64,000 nucleotides of DNA from Pseudomonas sp. GOM7. Its GTDB lineage: Bacteria; Pseudomonadota; Gammaproteobacteria; Pseudomonadales; Pseudomonadaceae. The notes beneath the pieces were generated by a model, which saw nothing but the letters and a program-made list of their open reading frames with translations, was not told where the DNA came from and did not search any database. This document shows positions 8,852 to 17,214 of this stretch, piece after piece. Position numbers and translations under genes: made by a program. Where the stretch lies: positions 2,480,001 to 2,544,000 of the forward strand of contig NZ_CP113519.1 in NCBI RefSeq assembly GCF_026723825.1. Direction: 5' to 3'. Numbering within the stretch: the stretch's first letter is position 1; the number at the start of each line of letters is the position of its first letter.

Positions 8852-11131
8852 ATGCCCCTTCGCTCGCTGCTTGCCTTCACGCTGCTGTTGGCTTCCCTGG
8901 GTGTGCGCGCCGCTGCCATTTCCTATGTCGATGAGGTGCAGCCGATCCTCACGCAGAAATGCGTCGCTTGCCACACCTGCTACGATGCCCCCTGTCAGCT
9001 CAACCTGGGCAGTGCCGAAGGCGCGCAGCGCGGGGCGAGCAAGGCGTTGGTGTATGACGGCACGCGCACCGAAGCGCAGCCGACCACGCGGCTGTTCTAT
9101 GACGCGCAGGGAGAGGCGGCCTGGCGCCGCCGCGACTTCCATTCCGTGCTCGATGCCCAGGGCGGCCAGGCGGCTCTGCTGGCGCGCATGCTGGAGCTGG
9201 GGCGCAGCCAGCCACTGCCGACCAATGCCAAGTTGCCGGCCGATCTGGACATCGCCATCACCCGCAGCAACACCTGCCCGCTGCCAGGCGAGTTCGATGA
9301 CTATGCCCGCAAGAATCCCCATGGCGGCATGCCCTTCGCCGTCACCGGCCTGAGCGATGCTGAATACGCCACGCTGGCGCGCTGGCTGGAGCAGGGCGCG
9401 CCGGTGCAGAGCCAGCCGATCAAACCGACGGCGGCCGAGCAGCGCCAGGTGGACGACTGGGAGCGCTTCCTCAATGCGCCGGGCGCGCGTGAGGCGCTGG
9501 TGTCGCGCTGGATTTACGAGCACCTGTTTCTTGCCCACCTGTATGTGGAGGGGGGCGAGCAGACGCACTTCTTCCAACTGGTGCGCTCGCGCACGCCCAG
9601 CGGCCAGCCGGTGGATCCGATCGCCACGCGGCGGCCCAACGACGATCCCGGCACCAACTTCTACTACCGCCTGTGGCCGATCCAGGGCGTGATCGTGCAC
9701 AAGACCCACATCACCTATCCCCTCAGCACGCAGAAGCTCGAGCGGGTGCGCCAGCAGTTCTTCGCCGATGACTGGACGGTGGATGCACTGCCCGGTTACG
9801 GCGCGCAGCGCCGGGCCAACCCCTTCGCCACCTTCGCCGCCATCCCACCCCGTGCGCGCTACCAGTTCATGCTGGATAACGGCGAATACTTCGTGCGCAC
9901 CTTCATTCGCGGCCCGGTATGCCGGGGGCAGATCGCCACGGACGTGATTCGCGACAATTTCTGGGCCCTGTTCCAGGATCCCGAGCATGATCTCTACATC
10001 ACCGATGCCGAGTATCGTGAGCAGGCCACGCCGCTGCTGGCCATGCCAGGGCAATTCGACGACATCGGCGACCTGCTGGGCCTGTGGCTCGATTACCGCG
10101 ACAAACGCAACGAATACGAGGATCTGCGCCGCGCCGCCTACGCCGATGCTCCGGCGCCTGGCTGGTCGAGCATCTGGAGCGGCAACGACAATGCGCTGCT
10201 GTCGATCTTCCGTCAGCACGACAGCGCCTCGGTGCGCAAAGGGTTGCTGGGTGAGATTCCACAGACCCTCTGGCTGCTGGATTACCCCTTGCTGGAACGC
10301 ACCTATTACCAGCTCGTGGTCAACTTCGACGTCTATGGCAACGTCTCGCACCAGGCGCAGACACGCCTGTACTTCGACCTGATCCGTAACGGCGCCGAGG
10401 TCAACTTTCTCCGCCTGCTGCCGCCCGAGTCGCGCCGGGCCTACCTAGACGACTGGTACCAAGATAGTGGCAAGCTGAAGATGTGGCTGGATTACACCAA
10501 GATCGACCATCGCACGCCGAGCGCACTGTCCTTGCCTGGGCCGGATGCCAAACGCAGTTTCGCCGGGCAATTGCTCAGCCGTTACGCTGCCTTCGATGCG
10601 CGGCCCGACCCGATCAACCGCTGCGTCAATGGAAGCTGCTACCGTGAGGGGCTCAAACCGCAACAGCGTGATGTGGAGCAGAGCCTCAGTCGTCTGGCCA
10701 GCCGCCCGGCTGCAGGGCTCAAGGTGATCGAGCAGATGCCGGAGGCGACCATGCTGCGCGTCGAGTTCGCCGATGGCACGCGGGAGATCTACAGCCTGCT
10801 GCGCAACCGTGCGCACAGCAACGTGGCCTTCATGCTCGGTGAGGAGCTGCGCTACCAGCCAGGGCTGGATACTTTGACCATCTACCCGGAAGTGCTCTCC
10901 AGCTACCCCAACTTCCTGTTCAACCTCAAGGCCGAGGAGGTCGAGGCGTTCGTTGGGCAGATGCAGCAGGTCAGCGACGCCCAGGGCTTCGAGGCCATCA
11001 CCCAGCGCTGGGGCATCCGCCGCAGCCATCCGCAGTTCTGGTTCTACTTCCACGACCTGGGCGAGCGCATTCGCGAAACCCAGCCCATCGAGGCCGGCGT
11101 GCTGGACATGAACCGCTACGAGAACCTGTAA
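8852..11131 (+). CDS. cti: periplasmic fatty-acid cis/trans isomerase
   Basis: 759 residues with a signal peptide (cleavage near residue 20, VRA-AA). A c-type heme motif C37-VA-C40-H41 follows at once, in the arrangement typical of Cti. Cti converts cis-unsaturated acyl chains of membrane phospholipids to trans without double-bond migration, stiffening the membrane during solvent or heat shock. The length and the heme position fit Pseudomonas Cti. Transcribed away from metH. The stop codon touches the left end of the MITE-like repeat, so that insertion landed exactly at the gene's edge without damaging it. Confidence 0.92.
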   Translation: MPLRSLLAFTLLLASLGVRAAAISYVDEVQPILTQKCVACHTCYDAPCQLNLGSAEGAQRGASKALVYDGTRTEAQPTTRLFYDAQGEAAWRRRDFHSVLDAQGGQAALLARMLELGRSQPLPTNAKLPADLDIAITRSNTCPLPGEFDDYARKNPHGGMPFAVTGLSDAEYATLARWLEQGAPVQSQPIKPTAAEQRQVDDWERFLNAPGAREALVSRWIYEHLFLAHLYVEGGEQTHFFQLVRSRTPSGQPVDPIATRRPNDDPGTNFYYRLWPIQGVIVHKTHITYPLSTQKLERVRQQFFADDWTVDALPGYGAQRRANPFATFAAIPPRARYQFMLDNGEYFVRTFIRGPVCRGQIATDVIRDNFWALFQDPEHDLYITDAEYREQATPLLAMPGQFDDIGDLLGLWLDYRDKRNEYEDLRRAAYADAPAPGWSSIWSGNDNALLSIFRQHDSASVRKGLLGEIPQTLWLLDYPLLERTYYQLVVNFDVYGNVSHQAQTRLYFDLIRNGAEVNFLRLLPPESRRAYLDDWYQDSGKLKMWLDYTKIDHRTPSALSLPGPDAKRSFAGQLLSRYAAFDARPDPINRCVNGSCYREGLKPQQRDVEQSLSRLASRPAAGLKVIEQMPEATMLRVEFADGTREIYSLLRNRAHSNVAFMLGEELRYQPGLDTLTIYPEVLSSYPNFLFNLKAEEVEAFVGQMQQVSDAQGFEAITQRWGIRRSHPQFWFYFHDLGERIRETQPIEAGVLDMNRYENL

Positions 11132-11272
11132 GAACCTGTTCACGATCTCGCGAGCTAGAGCCAGGCAAGGTGAAACCAGGCGAAAAAGCGCATTGTACGA
11201 GTTGTAAATGAGCATTTTGAGGCGGGTTTCAACGCAGCATGGCCGACGCGCAGCAGATCGTGAACAGGTTCT
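11131..11272. mobile_element. 142-bp MITE-like element with perfect 18-bp terminal inverted repeats
   Basis: AGAACCTGTTCACGATCT at 11131-11148 is repeated exactly inverted at 11255-11272. The interior (about 106 bp) has no open frame and no transposase, so the element is non-autonomous. Target duplication is unclear; TA lies near both ends. I believe similar elements are scattered in related Pseudomonas genomes, but that is memory. The element separates cti from the acyltransferase gene. Confidence 0.75.
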
Positions 11273-11424
11273 AACGTCATTCGCGGCCGGCATTGGCCTT
11301 GTGCCGCTGCCAACGCTCGTCGGGTTTCGCCGACCTTTCTCTCACCACAGCGGTCGGACGCTGTGGTTGCCTGCTTGCAGGCAGTCTCGTGACAATTTCA
11401 ACGAGAGGGGGGAATGGCGTTTCC

Positions 11425-12444
11425 ATGCTGGTTTCAGTTCAGGCATTGCGGGCGTTGGCGGCCTGGGTCGTGGTGTTTCACCATGTCATGCAGGTGTTCT
11501 TCAACTTCAAGGCCGATAGCTTCATCGGGCGGCTGTTTGCCGAACGCGGCGCTGTTGGCGTCGACATCTTCTTCGTCATCAGCGGGCTGGTGATCCATCT
11601 TTCCAGCCGGGGCAAGGCCATCACGCCCTGGCGCTTCATGCTCAATCGCGTGCTGCGCATCGTGCCGGCCTACTGGCTGTATTCACTGATAGCGGCTGCG
11701 ATCATCGCCTTCGCCAATCCGGTGATGCCGGTGCAGGAGTTCGACCTGCACCACCTGTTGCTCTCACTGTTCTTCATTCCCGCCGAGAACCCGGGCGGTT
11801 TCGGCCTCTATCCCACCCTCAATGTTGGCTGGACGCTGAACTACGAGATGTTCTTCTACTTGCTGTTCGCCCTGGCGTTCTGCGTCCCCGAACGGCTGCG
11901 TCTGTTGTGCATCGCCGCCATGCTGGTGAGCTGCGCGTTGCTGGCGCGGCAGCCCTGGGTGAGCGACTTCTACCGTAATGGCATCGTCTACGAATTCCTC
12001 TTCGGCATGGCCCTGGGCATGGCCTATGAGCGTGGCTGGATTCGCCAGGGGGTCTGGCTGCCGCTGCTGGTGATCGCCGCATCGCTGCTGACCATCTACC
12101 ACTTCGACAACTCCATGCGCCTGCTGCATTGGGGCGTTCCGAGTGCATTGATAGTCGCTGCCTGCATCGCCATGGAACCCTGGTTCAAGGACAATCGTCT
12201 GCTGAGCCGGATGGGCGACTGTTCCTACTCGGTCTATCTGCTGCACGTGATCATCCTGTCACTGGGCTGGTACGTGCAGGCCAGTCTGGATCTCGCGCCG
12301 GCGGTCGTCATCGCCGTCTGCATACCGCTGATCGCAGTGGCCGGGTGGGGCAGTTACGAGTGGATCGAGCGACGTTTCTTCGTTCGCGCCAAGGCCTGGG
12401 TCGAGGCGCGTTCAGGCCGTCGGGCGCTGCAGTCGCTATCCTGA
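11425..12444 (+). CDS. acyltransferase family 3 membrane protein (OafA/YrhL type)
   Basis: 339 residues from the ATG at 11425 (MLVSVQALRAL). The upstream extension of the frame is not protein-like. About ten membrane helices. The N-terminal RALAAWVVVFHH contains the His-based motif of the family, followed by VGVDIFFVISGLV. These enzymes O-acylate sugars of lipopolysaccharide, exopolysaccharide or peptidoglycan. No glycan gene cluster is nearby, so the substrate is open. Confidence 0.85.
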   Translation: MLVSVQALRALAAWVVVFHHVMQVFFNFKADSFIGRLFAERGAVGVDIFFVISGLVIHLSSRGKAITPWRFMLNRVLRIVPAYWLYSLIAAAIIAFANPVMPVQEFDLHHLLLSLFFIPAENPGGFGLYPTLNVGWTLNYEMFFYLLFALAFCVPERLRLLCIAAMLVSCALLARQPWVSDFYRNGIVYEFLFGMALGMAYERGWIRQGVWLPLLVIAASLLTIYHFDNSMRLLHWGVPSALIVAACIAMEPWFKDNRLLSRMGDCSYSVYLLHVIILSLGWYVQASLDLAPAVVIAVCIPLIAVAGWGSYEWIERRFFVRAKAWVEARSGRRALQSLS

Positions 12445-12514
12445 GTAAATTAGTAGGACTATATTCACGGCGTCACTTGGCGTACACTGCGCCGCATGAC
12501 CGTGAGGAGTTGCC

Positions 12515-13099
12515 ATGAGCACTATTACCATTACCGATGCCGCCCATGACTACCTGGCCGAGCTGCTGAGCAAGCAGGACACTCCGGGTATCGGCATTCG
12601 TATCTTCATCACCCAGCCGGGTACGCCCTACGCGGAAACCTGCATCGCCTATTGCAAGCCGGGCGAACAGAAAGCCGAAGACACAGCGGTCGGCCTGGCC
12701 AGCTTCACCGCCTGGATCGACGCCATCAGCGAACCCTTCCTGGAAGACGCCGTGGTCGACTACGCCACCGATCGCATGGGTGGCCAGCTAACCATCAAGG
12801 CGCCGAATGCCAAGGTGCCGATGGTCAACGAGGACAGCCCGCTCAACGAGCGCATCAACTACTACCTGCAGACCGAGATCAACCCCGGACTGGCCAGCCA
12901 CGGCGGCCAGGTATCGCTGGTGGACGTGGTGGAAGAGGGCATCGCCGTGCTGCGCTTCGGCGGTGGTTGCCAGGGCTGCGGCCAGGCGGACTACACCCTC
13001 AAGGAAGGTATCGAGAAGACCCTGCTCGAGCGCATTCCCGAACTCAAGGGCGTGCGAGATGTGACCGACCACAGCAATCGCGAGAATGCCTACTACTGA
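12515..13099 (+). CDS. nfuA: Fe/S biogenesis protein NfuA
   Basis: 194 residues. The N-terminal domain is a degenerate A-type carrier ([15 protein letters not shown]) and the C-terminal Nfu domain holds [19 protein letters not shown], whose CxxC binds a [4Fe-4S] cluster in a dimer. NfuA passes clusters to apoproteins and protects them in oxidative or iron stress. An intrinsic terminator follows the stop. Confidence 0.96.
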   Translation: MSTITITDAAHDYLAELLSKQDTPGIGIRIFITQPGTPYAETCIAYCKPGEQKAEDTAVGLASFTAWIDAISEPFLEDAVVDYATDRMGGQLTIKAPNAKVPMVNEDSPLNERINYYLQTEINPGLASHGGQVSLVDVVEEGIAVLRFGGGCQGCGQADYTLKEGIEKTLLERIPELKGVRDVTDHSNRENAYY

Positions 13100-13124
13100 G
13101 GCACATTCGCGACGGCTCCAACAG

Positions 13125-13156
13125 AAAAGGCGCCTGATACGTTCGGCGCTTTTTTG
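13125..13156 (+). terminator. intrinsic terminator of nfuA
   Basis: A stem GCGCC/GGCGC extended by AAAA pairing with a following T-run (TTTTTTGTTTTT). It lies 25 bp after the nfuA stop codon, a textbook rho-independent terminator. Confidence 0.85.
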
Positions 13157-13194
13157 TTTTTGGTGGAGTGTTGGGAGTAGGTTCTGACATGAAT

Positions 13195-13640
13195 TGGCAA
13201 TTCGGTGTTGGTTAGTTGAGTATCTGTTCCGAGTTGCCGCGTTTTTGCTGATGTTTTTGGTTTCGCCCTCCCGGGCGAGTCACTTTTGCCCCGGATGGCC
13301 GGCCCGACAAAAGTAACCAAAACCTCCGCCCTTTCATCCGGCCCTGGCTGCGCCAGGGTTCGCTCACTCCATCGCCGCTCCAGAGGCCCGACCGGATGCG
13401 GCCCACCGACGGTGGGCCATCCATGGCCCATCGCGGCTCTCGCGACATCCATGTCGCTCAACCTCTTCCACGGCGATTCCGTTCGCCCTCCTGGGCGGGC
13501 TCTGCACGCGCCTGAAACTGCGGTAACTCAGGTGTAGCTGGGAGCTCTCGCAAGAGCAACATCGAACGGCTGTGGACGTCGAGTCAAATAGTTTCGGGCG
13601 CGCACCCTTCAATTGCGTACTGGCGGAGCAGTACGCTGCT
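13195..13640. repeat. degenerate non-coding repeat block
   Basis: The gap between nfuA and the HPP gene holds no credible gene. It contains several short palindromes (CGCCCTCCCGGGCG, CCACCGACGGTGG, CTGGCTGCGCCAG) and CACTTTTG...CAAAAGT flanks. I recognise this style of block from many Pseudomonas intergenic regions, where it gives rise to spurious short protein predictions. No terminal repeats or target duplication are evident. Confidence 0.5.
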
Positions 13641-13664
13641 GCAAGCTACAAAGAACCTCTGCCC

Positions 13665-14174
13665 TCACCAATACTTGGGATAGCGCCCTGAGCGCGTGGC
13701 GTTGTTGTACAGCAACGCCAGCAGTATCAGGATCAGCGCGCCACTCAAGGTGGGGAATAGCAGGAACCCCCAGCCCGGTTGCGCCAGAAAGATGATCACC
13801 GGGTTCGAGCCCGCCGGTGGGTGCACGCTGCGGGTCAGCATCATCAGGGCAATGGCCGACCCCACTGCGATGGCCAGCGACCAGATATCAGGCCCCAGCA
13901 GATGCAGGCAGAGCAGGCCCACCAGGCTGCTCAGAACATGCCCCAGCAGCACGTTGCGCGGCTGCGAGAAGGGCAGGTCGGGGTAGCCGAACACCAGCAC
14001 GCAGGAGGCACCGAAAGAACCCAGCAGCAGGCTGGCCGAGAGCAGGTTGGCGCTGACGGCGATGCTGCCGATGGCGAGAAAACCGCCGAGCCAGGCCAGG
14101 GCGATCTGGCGTGCCGGTGGCAAGGGCGGCAGTGGCGCCTGGTCGCCGCGTAGCTTGGCGAAGAATTTCAGCAT
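13665..14174 (-). CDS. HPP family integral membrane protein
   Basis: 169 residues from the ATG at 14174. Four to five membrane helices with the defining motif SVHPPAGSNPVI near the middle and a GSFGASCVLVFGYP segment, as in HPP proteins. Some plastid and cyanobacterial members transport nitrite; bacterial members are otherwise uncharacterised. Its start overlaps the end of the DUF1272 gene by 7 bp, so the two are translationally coupled in the operon headed by the GlxA-type regulator. Confidence 0.85.
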   Translation of the reverse strand: MLKFFAKLRGDQAPLPPLPPARQIALAWLGGFLAIGSIAVSANLLSASLLLGSFGASCVLVFGYPDLPFSQPRNVLLGHVLSSLVGLLCLHLLGPDIWSLAIAVGSAIALMMLTRSVHPPAGSNPVIIFLAQPGWGFLLFPTLSGALILILLALLYNNATRSGRYPKYW

Positions 14175-14404
14175 GCTGTGGCTCTCCTCACGCGAGTGCT
14201 GGAAGCAGGATTGTTGATCAGTTTGGCGGGTGGGCGAACCGGGCGTCGCACCAGTTCGCCATCGCAGTTGGGGCAATGTCCAGCCAGGCGCTGCTCGGCG
14301 CAGTCGCTGCAGAAGGTGCACTCGAAGGAGCAGATGCGAGCGTCCAAGCTGCTCGCTGGCAGGTCGCGATCGCAGCATTCGCAGTTGGGGCGTAGCTCAA
14401 GCAT
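14168..14404 (-). CDS. DUF1272 cysteine-rich zinc-ribbon-like protein
   Basis: 78 residues with ten or so Cys in paired CxxC patterns (CECC, CTFCSDC, CPNC), typical of DUF1272 proteins; probably binds zinc. It overlaps the upstream regulator gene by 8 bp and the downstream HPP gene by 7 bp, so all three form one coupled operon. Role unknown; the context suggests it belongs with whatever the HPP protein moves. Confidence 0.85.
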   Translation of the reverse strand: MLELRPNCECCDRDLPASSLDARICSFECTFCSDCAEQRLAGHCPNCDGELVRRPVRPPAKLINNPASSTRVRRATAC

Positions 14405-15419
14405 GGAGAGGTTCCTGAATGGGCTGGCCGAAGCGCTGCAGGTAGTCCTGCGGGCTGATGGCCAGGTGTTTGTGAAAGCTGCGGCGCAGGTTCTCCGGAT
14501 GGCCGAAGCCGGTCAGCCGCGCTACGGTGGCAATCGAGGCCTGGGCGTCCTGCAACAACAGGCGGGCGGCTTCCAGGCGTACCCGTTCGACGTAGCGCCC
14601 TGGGCTCATGCCCAGTTCCTGGGCGAACAGGCGTGACAGGGTGCGCGGCGTCATGTGTGCCTGGTTGGCCAGCGCCTCGAGCGACAGGTCGCTGCCGAGG
14701 TTGAGGGGGATCCACTCGAGCAGGGCTGTCAGGCGCGGTACGCGGCTGGGTTCGGGGGTGAGCAGCGCGCTGAATTGCGCCTGCCCACCGGGGCGGCGCA
14801 GAAACATCACCAGGCGACGCGCGACGGCCAGCGCCATGGGTCGCCCCTGATCGGCTTCCACCAGTGCCAGGGCCAAGTCGATGCCGGCGGTGACGCCAGC
14901 TGAGGTGAACAGGTGCGCCGAGCCGCCGTGATCCTTGGGATCGTAGGTGTGCAGGCAGTCGGCGAGCACTTCGACCTGCGGGTAGCCCAGGCGCAGGGTT
15001 TCGGCATCGGCCCAATGGGTGGTGGCGCGGCGGCCATCGAGCAGGCCGGTGGCGGCGAGGATCAGTGCGCCCGAGCAGATCGAGCCCAGGCGGCGGATGC
15101 GCGGCTCGCTGTCGCGCAGCCAGGTCAGCAGCGCCTGATTCTGGCATTGCGCTGCTTCGCCCAGGCCGCCGGGTATCAGCAGTGTATCCAGCGAGTCGGC
15201 TGCACGCTCACGCCAACTGCCATCGGCCACCAGTTGAAAACCGGCCGAGGTACGGACCGGGCCGGACTCATCGGCGAGCAGTTGCAGGTGGTAAGCGGGG
15301 GGCAGCCCCTGGCGCTGGCGTTCGACGTTGGCCGAGGCGAACACCTGCAATGGCCCGGTGACGTCGAGGCTCATGACATCGGGGTAGATCAGGCTGGCGA
15401 TGGTTCTGGGCGCATCCAT
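14397..15419 (-). CDS. GlxA-type transcriptional regulator (DJ-1/PfpI domain plus AraC HTH)
   Basis: 340 residues. The first 190 or so form a DJ-1/PfpI-like domain (LLIPGGLG, then GSICSGALILAATGLLDGRRATTHW with the nucleophile-elbow Cys). The last 100 are an AraC/XylS double helix-turn-helix (LSLEALANQAHMTPRTLSRLFAQELGMSPGRYVERVRLE). It probably binds a small ligand and controls the DUF1272-HPP genes it overlaps, as is usual for this family. Confidence 0.88.
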   Translation of the reverse strand: MDAPRTIASLIYPDVMSLDVTGPLQVFASANVERQRQGLPPAYHLQLLADESGPVRTSAGFQLVADGSWRERAADSLDTLLIPGGLGEAAQCQNQALLTWLRDSEPRIRRLGSICSGALILAATGLLDGRRATTHWADAETLRLGYPQVEVLADCLHTYDPKDHGGSAHLFTSAGVTAGIDLALALVEADQGRPMALAVARRLVMFLRRPGGQAQFSALLTPEPSRVPRLTALLEWIPLNLGSDLSLEALANQAHMTPRTLSRLFAQELGMSPGRYVERVRLEAARLLLQDAQASIATVARLTGFGHPENLRRSFHKHLAISPQDYLQRFGQPIQEPLHA

Positions 15420-15546
15420 GGGGAACCTCCTGGAGGACGGGAGGCAGTGTGCGCTGAGGCGGGGATGGCAACAAGGACATCAGGCCCACGAATCTTGCCA
15501 ATTTCGCGGCCTTTGGGGGCGCCACTCGGGCGCCCCGGGCGGCAGG

Positions 15547-15819
15547 TTAAGCCGGCATGCTCCAGGGAGCCAGGTCGAAGCCCTGATTGCGCAACTCCTC
15601 ACGGGAGCGGTTGAGGGCTTCGGCCAGTTGCTGCGGATCGCTGTAGGTGGCGCTGGACAGTTGAGTGCGACCGAGCACGCGGGTGCTGGTACGGTCGATC
15701 ACGCTGATGCTGACCACGGCGCTGCCATCCTGCTGCGGGCTCCAGGCAACGCATTGGAAGGGTTGAAAAGCACGGTCGGCGATCAACAGTGCATCGTTAA
15801 AACGGAGCGGGGTATTCAT
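15547..15819 (-). CDS. small conserved-looking protein of unknown function
   Basis: 90 residues from the ATG at 15819 (MNTPLRFND), with GGGAGA 8-10 bp upstream. No signal peptide or membrane helix. A beta-strand pattern (FQCVAWSPQQDGSAVVSISVIDR) is followed by a helical C-terminus. I do not recognise the family. It stands alone between the GlxA-type operon and the catalase-like gene. Confidence 0.6.
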   Translation of the reverse strand: MNTPLRFNDALLIADRAFQPFQCVAWSPQQDGSAVVSISVIDRTSTRVLGRTQLSSATYSDPQQLAEALNRSREELRNQGFDLAPWSMPA

Positions 15820-16024
15820 GGTTGGTTTCTCCCAAGGGCTTGCCAACAACTTAAATGGTGGCCGCGGGTTATTTGTGCGGCCTTTCAAGTCTGTTGATGA
15901 GCGGACTCGGGTGTTAAGTCACATCCATTCGGAAAAAGTTTTCAAAGTGCGTAAAAGTGCCGCAGGCGCTATTTGAAAGCGACGTTTGCAGGCAACTTTT
16001 ACGACCAGAAGTTCCCTTGTTCCT

Positions 16025-17188
16025 TTATTCCGGTTGCGCGGCCGGTTGGCCTTGCGGAGCATCGTTACGCTCGTGCCGGTAAGCGCTGACCGCCTCGTAT
16101 ACCGCCTTGCGCAGCCGGTTGATACCACCGATGGGGCGGTGTTCGGCAAGTGAATGCCAGGGGTTGAAGGACAAATTGTCGCAGAACAGGTTTTGTTCGC
16201 GGCTATCGAAGTCCTGTGGCGGCAATGTGATACGCGCCACGCTTTGGAACGGCGAAATCTTTTCGCTCCACTTTACGCTCGGGTCTTCGATGGGCATGTA
16301 GTACTGCGCGTTCTGTTTTTGTACCTGCAACTCGAAACAGGCCGGCATGCGGTCGAGCGAAAGTTGCTGATAAAGGGCATTGCGCAAGAAGTTGGGCAGG
16401 GCCTGGTTCTGCTCGGGCAGGTTATAAGGCGGGCAGTTCTGTGGCGCCGGTACCACGCGGTACTTGATGTTGGCCGGGCCAAGCTTGTATGGGGCGATGG
16501 AGTTGTAGGTGGTGGCCACCGGGCTTTCCGGGGCGGGGGCCAGGGTCTTCAGGGCGATGAACAGGTGGCGGACTTCCCAGGTGCGTGGATCCCAGCTAGG
16601 GAAGAACGCCAGCACCTTCTTGCCATCGGCCTGGGCGGCGAAGTTGCTGCGGTATTCAGCCACATCGCGGACGAAGAACACCGGATGATTGAACATCACG
16701 AAGTCTTGCTCGCTGGCATGCGCTGGGCTGTGCATGAGCTTTTCGCCCGGTACGTCGAGCAGTTTGATGGCCATGCCGCGGGCATCGCGGGCGCGGTCGA
16801 ACTGTGGGTAGGCGTTGCCATTGGACAGGCGTACCCAGGCTTGCCAGGTCTTGCCCGGCTCGCTGAATACCCCCTGGCGCAGATCGGCGTCGAGGTCGTC
16901 GAGCACCTGTACCTCGCCCTTCACGCAACCATGGGCCTTGGCATGGGCATCACGCAGGACGCGGGTATTGTCGCGGTGCTGCTCAACCACGCGCACGGCG
17001 TCCTCGATGATCAGGCGGGTCAGCGCCGCCTCGTCCGGCGGAATCTGCTCTTCATTGGCCACCGGGCCGGAGAATTTCTGCGCGTAATAGAGCTCGCCCA
17101 CGCCCCAGCCCAGCAGGCCGAGCAGCGCCAGGGTGAGCAGGAGTTTGCCGAGGACGCGGCCAAGCCAGAGCCAGAAAGCTTTCAACAT
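16025..17188 (-). CDS. membrane-anchored catalase-fold heme protein
   Basis: 387 residues, far shorter than true catalases. An N-terminal membrane anchor spans residues 12-30. Catalase-core signatures follow: RDAHAKAHG (H82 aligns with the distal heme His), RDARGMAIKL, and FNHPVFFVRD with the distal Asn region. The C-terminal segment NRLRKAVYEA keeps an R-x3-Y spacing that could supply the proximal Tyr. Short catalase-like proteins include peroxidases and allene-oxide-synthase-type enzymes acting on lipid hydroperoxides. It lies 26 bp downstream of the diheme cytochrome gene in the same operon, suggesting joint periplasmic oxidative chemistry. Confidence 0.75.
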   Translation of the reverse strand: MLKAFWLWLGRVLGKLLLTLALLGLLGWGVGELYYAQKFSGPVANEEQIPPDEAALTRLIIEDAVRVVEQHRDNTRVLRDAHAKAHGCVKGEVQVLDDLDADLRQGVFSEPGKTWQAWVRLSNGNAYPQFDRARDARGMAIKLLDVPGEKLMHSPAHASEQDFVMFNHPVFFVRDVAEYRSNFAAQADGKKVLAFFPSWDPRTWEVRHLFIALKTLAPAPESPVATTYNSIAPYKLGPANIKYRVVPAPQNCPPYNLPEQNQALPNFLRNALYQQLSLDRMPACFELQVQKQNAQYYMPIEDPSVKWSEKISPFQSVARITLPPQDFDSREQNLFCDNLSFNPWHSLAEHRPIGGINRLRKAVYEAVSAYRHERNDAPQGQPAAQPE

Positions 17189-17214
17189 GGGTGGATTCCT
17201 TCTTCTCGTTCTTA

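Noticed and set aside
12441..12470. IscR-type site before nfuA (AGTAGGACTAT region)
   Set aside because: The half-sites are one base out of register with the type 1 consensus I recall, so the match is not convincing.
13093..13612. Short open frames in the nfuA-HPP gap
   Set aside because: They fall in a palindrome-rich repeat block, overlap each other on both strands, and lack ribosome sites.
15919..16149. Small basic protein on the minus strand overlapping the catalase-like gene end
   Set aside because: It overlaps a well-supported gene in another frame and has no ribosome site or recognisable sequence.
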